This document shows, piece by piece, positions 58,354-64,000 of a stretch of DNA of 64,000 nt. The stretch comes from Costus lasius. Lineage: Eukaryota > Streptophyta > Magnoliopsida > Zingiberales > Costaceae. The notes beneath the pieces were generated by a model. The model did not search any database, had not been told where the DNA came from, and saw only the letters and a list, made by a program, of their open reading frames with translations. The position numbers were made by a program, and so were the translations under genes. Positions within the stretch are counted from its first letter, which is position 1. Each line of letters starts with the position of its first letter. Location of the stretch: assembly GCA_027563935.2 (NCBI GenBank), contig CM050446.2, forward strand, positions 128,108,499-128,172,498, read 5' to 3'.

Positions 58354-61300
58354 ATGGGTCCAAGTGGCATGAATGATTCCAACAATTCAAATTTAGCCTC
58401 CAGGCAGCGCTTAAGGTGGACAAGTGAACTTCATGAACGCTTTGTAGATGCTGTGACACAGCTTGGTGGACCAGATAGTAAGTGCTTCTTGCTTTATTCT
58501 CATCACAACTATTTTGCTAAGCTCAATATTTTGCACTATATTCTTATACAAACTAGGTGGAAATGGCTTTGTATCAAATCAATAGTTGGATTAATATCTT
58601 TTCTTACGGTCATATTTCTGGATGATAACAAGACTGATTTATGGCAGGGGCAACGCCTAAGGGAGTTCTTAGAATCATGGGTGTAACAGGGCTGACAATT
58701 TACCATGTCAAGAGTCATTTACAGGTCAACTATGATATTCCACTTCTTTCTTTGATTGTTTTTTCTTTTCATTGTTGTATTTCTCATAACTTGGTTTGCT
58801 TTTGTCCACCCAGAAATATAGGCTTGCAAAATATGTTCCGGAGTCTTCTGCTGATGGTAGGTATATAACCGTGCAGAGCATAAGTTTAGCTGAGCTTTTA
58901 ATATTTCATAGTGCAGTGATTCACTATGCATAAGAAGATTCTAATGGCACTATGCAATAAATTTTTTAATTGTCCGGTTTTGACTTTCTGTATCTTTGCT
59001 CACCAGGTACGGCATCTGAAAAGAAAGATGATGGAAACTCAATTCCAGGGCATGAAAGTTCTTCGTAAGTAAATCCTGAGTCTCCTTTTTCTAAATCTTT
59101 ATGGTGCTTGCCATTAAATGGTATCAAATACGAATTTCTATAGATTAGTCGGAGTTATTGTTGCTCTGGACATGGCTTGGGAGTTGGGACTGTTGCTCTT
59201 ATGTAGCTCTTACCAAGTTATGACACTGGAAAAGTCTGCCTCAACTCATGATTTTTTACTTAAGTAGTTGCATTACCTTAGTTACCTTTAGCATACTAGT
59301 GATGCATTCTTTAAGCACCTGAGGTCCTCATACAATGAAAAGCATATTGGTGATTCCTAAATATTATCAAGGTCAAAATTTATGACACTCCTCATGATTG
59401 TACATAGCATAACCATTGTTGGTATGAGATTAAGAATATTATAGATGACAACTAATCCTTTAGAAAGTTTTGTTTTGGTTTTTATCAGCAAATTCATTAT
59501 TGTTGATAAAATATTTTCCCTATTATCATGCTAAATTAGACAAAATATATGTTTTCTAGTGTGGGAATACCATGTCAAGTATAATCAGGGTTATAAATCT
59601 TGGTTTATACAGGTGTATTGGTAGTAGTACTAGGTGTACTGACATAGAAACTCTAAATACTGTACATAACTCGGACCAGTCCATATGGACTAAGATTAAA
59701 AACACTAAATACAATTATTGTTGATTAAGATGAGGGGTAATGGTGCAATTTTGTAACTGAAAGGAAATCTTTGTGCAACTTTACCTAATTTGAGGTGATG
59801 CCCTCTGACTTTTTCTGATCACCAACAAACAAGGATTCCTATGAATTGTTGCTTGAAACGTGGGGAGGGTATCTTAAGCAATCTTGATGATAAAGTAAAG
59901 GAAAGAGCTTTCAAGTAAGATCTTTCAACTTTAAAGAGTTATAGTTGTTTGGTACTTGAGCTATAACTTGATGCAGTGATGTAGTATAGGAATAATGTAT
60001 AATCACTATATAAATGGCAGACAAAATCTAATTAGTGTTTAAATATGACGATATATTGATGTCTCAATTTCTTGGCCCAAGAATGGGTGATTGGTTGCCA
60101 TTTGAATTTAAAGTATGAAAAATTCTTCCTCAACAATAGAGGGTCGAGTGAAAAAATAGGTGTTGCTTGCTTTAGAGAACACACCTGGATGCATATATGC
60201 TAAAATAATGGTTCATCATAATCAACCATTCATGCTTTATGTAGAAGTAGTAATGATCATGGTTTTCTTAAAACAGGTCCATACTGCCAGTTCAAGACGA
60301 TTAGTGCACTAGTACAAATTGAGATTTTAAACTTTGGTTAATAAATATTAAATTATTAATTAGATTCAGGTTTTGTGATTTGCAAATATCTAGTGAATGA
60401 AATAGCAACCAAAACTGGGAAATGAGCTTAGCGGCACCATACTTCTATCCTATTCAAGAGGGAGCAAGCTATCCAAGTTACCAACACTAAGAAGTATTGG
60501 ATAAAGGATTAAGAAAAAAAGAGTGTAAATAAGTTGATGTTAACATCTGTCTCTAATTACATTTCCATGTAGTCATAGTCATCAATTTCATAAAAGTTCT
60601 TCAATTAAAGAGGATGGCCTATATGAGAAGCTGTCTATTGTCTTCCCGTCATGTAACTATGAACTTTGTAGGCTATATTCTTCATTGTTTAATCTTCACT
60701 AATTTCTTCTTTATTTTTCTCATATGTAGTGTTTTCCAGGCGTACAATTTAAATCTGAAACTCCCTCAATAAATTGAGAAAATAGTGTTACTAGGAATCA
60801 TGGGTGGGCACAGGAACAGTTATAGCTATAAGATAAGCGAATTCATCATCCTTGTACCTGTAGTAAGAAACCGAATGATCTGTTTGTGCAGCTAATCTCC
60901 TGGTAGTTTCTTATTGTGTCAAGTTCTCTTATAACAAAATGTATTATGTTTGTAATACTTTATGGCCTTGATAAGTTTCAAAGTTGAGTTGCTTAATGAT
61001 TTCAAACTTATTAACGTATACTCATGCTTTTACCATTCATAATACATATCCAGAAGTTCATATTAATATATACACGGATTACATATGAATAGTGATCCTT
61101 TAACCTTGATAACTTGTTTAACATATACTCATGATTTCAAACTTATCCTCGTTTCTTCTTTCTATTATACCATGAAGTACACTGAACAACCAGGTTTGAA
61201 ACTTCAATCTGCCAAAATTTTTGGTTTGAACGAGGGTCCGGTTGTAACACAATATTGGTTTCAGTGAAGCATTATGGTTCGAGACTAGACTAGAACACTG

Positions 61301-62865
61301 GTTTAGAGTGGTTTTTTAAATTGGTTCAGATTGGTTTTTTAAACCTAAACTGTTTTCTTTCTCCTGCTTTCATTAATACATACACGGATTACAATTCTTT
61401 TGGGCTTGTATCCCTTTTACTTCTCAGGCTGGAATGATTTGGAACTGTAATATTTATCTGAACGCATTTGAACTTAAAGTAAATTGTACTTTTTCCTCAG
61501 TGGGTCACAAATAACAGAGGCACTGAAGTTGCAGATGGAGGTGCAAAAGCGGCTTCAAGAACAGCTTGAGGCAAGTAACTGCGTGTGGATGCAAAATAAT
61601 TTAACATTTAGCTTTCTGTCCTCTCTCTGGACAATTAGCAATTATGTGATTATCTACCTATCTTTACTTACAATAACTCTGGAATTGCACCAGTGTTGGT
61701 GTATAATATGATATTCTGCTTAAATCATGAAATCAACCATTCTGTTTCTTTTCACAGCCAAGTATTGATTTTCTCTTTTCACATAATATATGCAAATAAC
61801 ATTAGTAATTTTGGGTTTTGAGTTGATGGATTTATCTCTTTTAAGGGCTAATATCTCAATCTATCATTACTTTACATACTTGAACAAATTTAGCTGTGGC
61901 ATAAAGTTGTAATATGTTAGGTAAGCTGTTAATTTGCCAAGATTGACTGCTTACTCAATGTATCTTCTGCTAGAAATTGCTGTGAGCAGCTGACTCACCA
62001 TCCATTATTTGGCATTTTAGATCTCCTTGTAAACTTATTATTACTTCGTCTATTAGTTTTTTATTTTAATTTTATTACGACAAATAGCATTAGTAAAAAA
62101 TGCAAGCTGTTGAAAATATGCCAGCTAAACCAGCCACTTAAGCTCGTTAATGATAGAACTATTGTAATCTAATTGACAGCTATGTATATTGTACAAATTC
62201 AAGTTTTTGCTAAATTGATAAAATATGTACAGGGTATCCTACATTTCCTGCTTGACAACTTGATATATTTTTTGATCATGTATTACTTATGCATTATCTT
62301 TCATTTATTCTAGTTGAAGAGATAGAAGACTTGTGTTGGTAACTGGAATCTTCTGGCTTATGAACACGTTTATGAATCCGTCACTGCACCGTGAATCAAG
62401 CTTCTGAATTGAATGCAGGTACAGAGGCAACTGCAGTTAAGAATAGAAGCACAAGGCAAGTATCTTAAGAAGATAATCGATGAGCAACAACGACTTAGTG
62501 GGGTGCTCAGTGAATTACCTACTGCTGTTGGTGCTCCAGCACCCAACTCTGGTGACCATGGCCTGGATTCTGAGAAGACTGATCCTTCAACCCCAGCTCC
62601 AACTTCAGAATCTCTCATCCAAGATAAGGTCATTGATATGGGATATGGAGACACTGATGGTGCCTTCAAAAGCGTTTCATGTGATGATTCTTTCTCCCCC
62701 AACCCAGAACCACTGACTCCAGATTCCAGCTCCCCTTCAGCAAGTCCAAAGCATGAGAGTACTACCAAGAGGCGGCGGATTGGTGGGATCCTGGGGCCAG
62801 GAAAGACAGAGTTGGTGCTTGCTCATATACTAGAGTCGAGCTCAGGCTCTGACTTTCAACATTGA
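58354..62865 (+). CDS. MYB-CC (GARP) transcription factor, PHL7-like, 272 aa
   Basis: Six coding exons join in frame: 58354-58477, 58648-58724, 58814-58856, 59007-59064, 61501-61570, 62419-62865 (TGA). The single-repeat MYB/GARP domain (about 19-75) contains RLRWTSELHERFVDAVTQLGG and ends in the SHLQKYRLAK motif. The coiled-coil MYB-CC domain (about 104-150) contains ITEALKLQMEVQKRLQEQL and the LRIEAQGKYL signature. The C-terminal third is Ser/Pro-rich with EPLTPDSS and a basic KRRR. Family members bind P1BS-like sites (GNATATNC), and the PHR branch controls phosphate-starvation genes; PHL7-type roles are less clear. Intron 5 starts with GC (GAG-GCAAGT) instead of GT; splicing there restores the conserved QLEVQRQLQ. 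The start chosen is the first in-frame ATG after the acceptor at 58308. Confidence 0.93.
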
Positions 62866-64000
62866 TCGATGCATGTACATGGTGAGGAGCGGTACAATTC
62901 ATCAGGCTCTTCAATCTTCATTAATGGTGTACTTGGAATTTATGCATGAAAATTGCCGTGATTGATGTTTATCATGCTGTTTCTTTAAGTATTCCATGAT
63001 TAATCTTAGCTAGAGGTATCTGTACGAATCATTTAATGCTGTTATGGCATATTAATCTTATTTAGATATATAGTGTAGAATTTGTGTATGTTTCTTGGAT
63101 GGAATTAAGCGCTTTGCAATTTTGACTGTCTCGTCACCATTTATTCACCCTCTGGTGCAATATACAATCAAATATTGTATAACTGCAGTTCCTGAAGAAG
63201 ATTAGTCCGAAGTGGGTGTACGATAGCTGTTGCAAGTATGGTACTGATATCATAACATTCTGCATCGGTTAGTTCCGTTGGCTGCTGGCCTGATGTTGGC
63301 CTAATGCAAGGGAAAGTGGTCAACCTCATATAGCATGTATACATCCATTTAGAGGCAGTTGCCCGCACTATTTTATTCGCACTGAAAAAAATTCTTATCA
63401 CCTAAATCTATTACCCAAAATTAATCTAGATTTTTTTTTTCTTCAAGCTATACATAAGATGTGTTATTGCATAAGCACATTATAATGCTAACTTGACTCC
63501 TACTTATATCAAAAATATAAAATACTATATATATATTATAGTTCCTAGGTTAGTTTTTAGTAAGGGTTGATGAGATGCCCTACATTGAGATGCCCTACAT
63601 GTCATCCTAACTTTAATTGCCTAGCCTACCTTACATGCAATCTCTTCATGCAAAAGGACTACAATTCATGTTCTGTTTTTTTAATAATTGAACTTAAACA
63701 TGAGCCACTTTATTTCATTTCTATTGCCCACTGTCCCACATTAATTATTAACGTGGCATAGAAAATAGCAAATTGTTTTTGTTGTCTCTCTCACTTTACA
63801 TTAGAGACCACAAGAGCATGCCAAGTACAAACAACCTTTCTTCCTCACTCATTAATTATCAATGTGTGCTTTAATTTCAATATATATTCTATTAATATAT
63901 ATAACATTAATATTTTATTAATAAATTTATTAATATAATGTAGTAGAATTTTAATTACTAATTTTAAATAAATAATTGTTTTAAAAATAAGAATTTAAGT
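62866..64000. other. 3' flank of the MYB-CC gene
   Basis: Non-coding. A 17-bp tandem pair (GAGATGCCCTACATT) lies at about 63569-63602. The last 130 bp are extremely AT-rich with repeated ATTAATAT words. No further gene is seen before the window ends. Confidence 0.5.

Overview
The window is nuclear DNA of a flowering plant. Spliced protein-coding genes with GT-AG introns sit among LTR retrotransposons, solo LTRs and MITEs. Two very GC-rich coding stretches (the large exon of the subtilase and the NF-YC reading frame) inside AT-rich surroundings suggest a monocot, but the species cannot be read from the sequence. All exon structures were spliced by hand: reading frames close across every junction and the proteins match known families. 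No expression or homology search was possible.

Layout. 1-5483: no coding signal, probably intron or upstream DNA of TAF10, with a MITE-like element and a foldback. 5484-8759: last four exons of TAF10, a TFIID/SAGA subunit. 9980-20379: FKBP16-1, a thylakoid-lumen FKBP-type protein in eight exons. Its 6.4-kb intron 6 contains a complete solo LTR of about 5.07 kb (14636-19705, TSD GAGAA), itself carrying a nested hAT MITE. 21.5-33.0 kb: a three-level retrotransposon nest. A minus-strand Ty1/copia element was entered by a plus-strand Ty3/gypsy element, which was then split by a solo LTR with Tat/Athila-like ends (29620-31633, TSD CTTGC). The right end of the nest is a deletion junction patched with copied filler DNA. 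33.3-36.2 kb: a Tourist/Harbinger-like MITE and a decayed LTR related to the 29.6-kb one. 37402-43744: an intact SBT5-type subtilase (11 exons, 783 aa). 44212-45331: a solo LTR (TSD CGTAG), followed by a diverged relative of the hAT MITE. 46792-47313: NF-YC (173 aa). 51933-55156: an ArfGAP plus C2 protein of the AGD11/12/13 type (324 aa). 58354-62865: a MYB-CC factor like PHL7 (272 aa) with a GC-AG intron.

All six host genes are on the plus strand and serve unrelated housekeeping, signalling and regulatory roles; they do not form a pathway. Their spacing and intron sizes are set mainly by transposon insertions.

The most unusual signal lies in the 5-kb solo LTR. Several unrelated tandem arrays share one design: each repeat unit is a short hairpin, and between units both arms of the stem change together. 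Examples are TACTC/GAGTA, ATGCTC/GAGCAT and AAATATCC/GGATATTT in the 41-bp array, and GAGA/TCTC, GGGAT/ATCCC and AGGAT/ATCCT in the 26-bp array. This could mean selection for structure, or hairpin-templated mutation.
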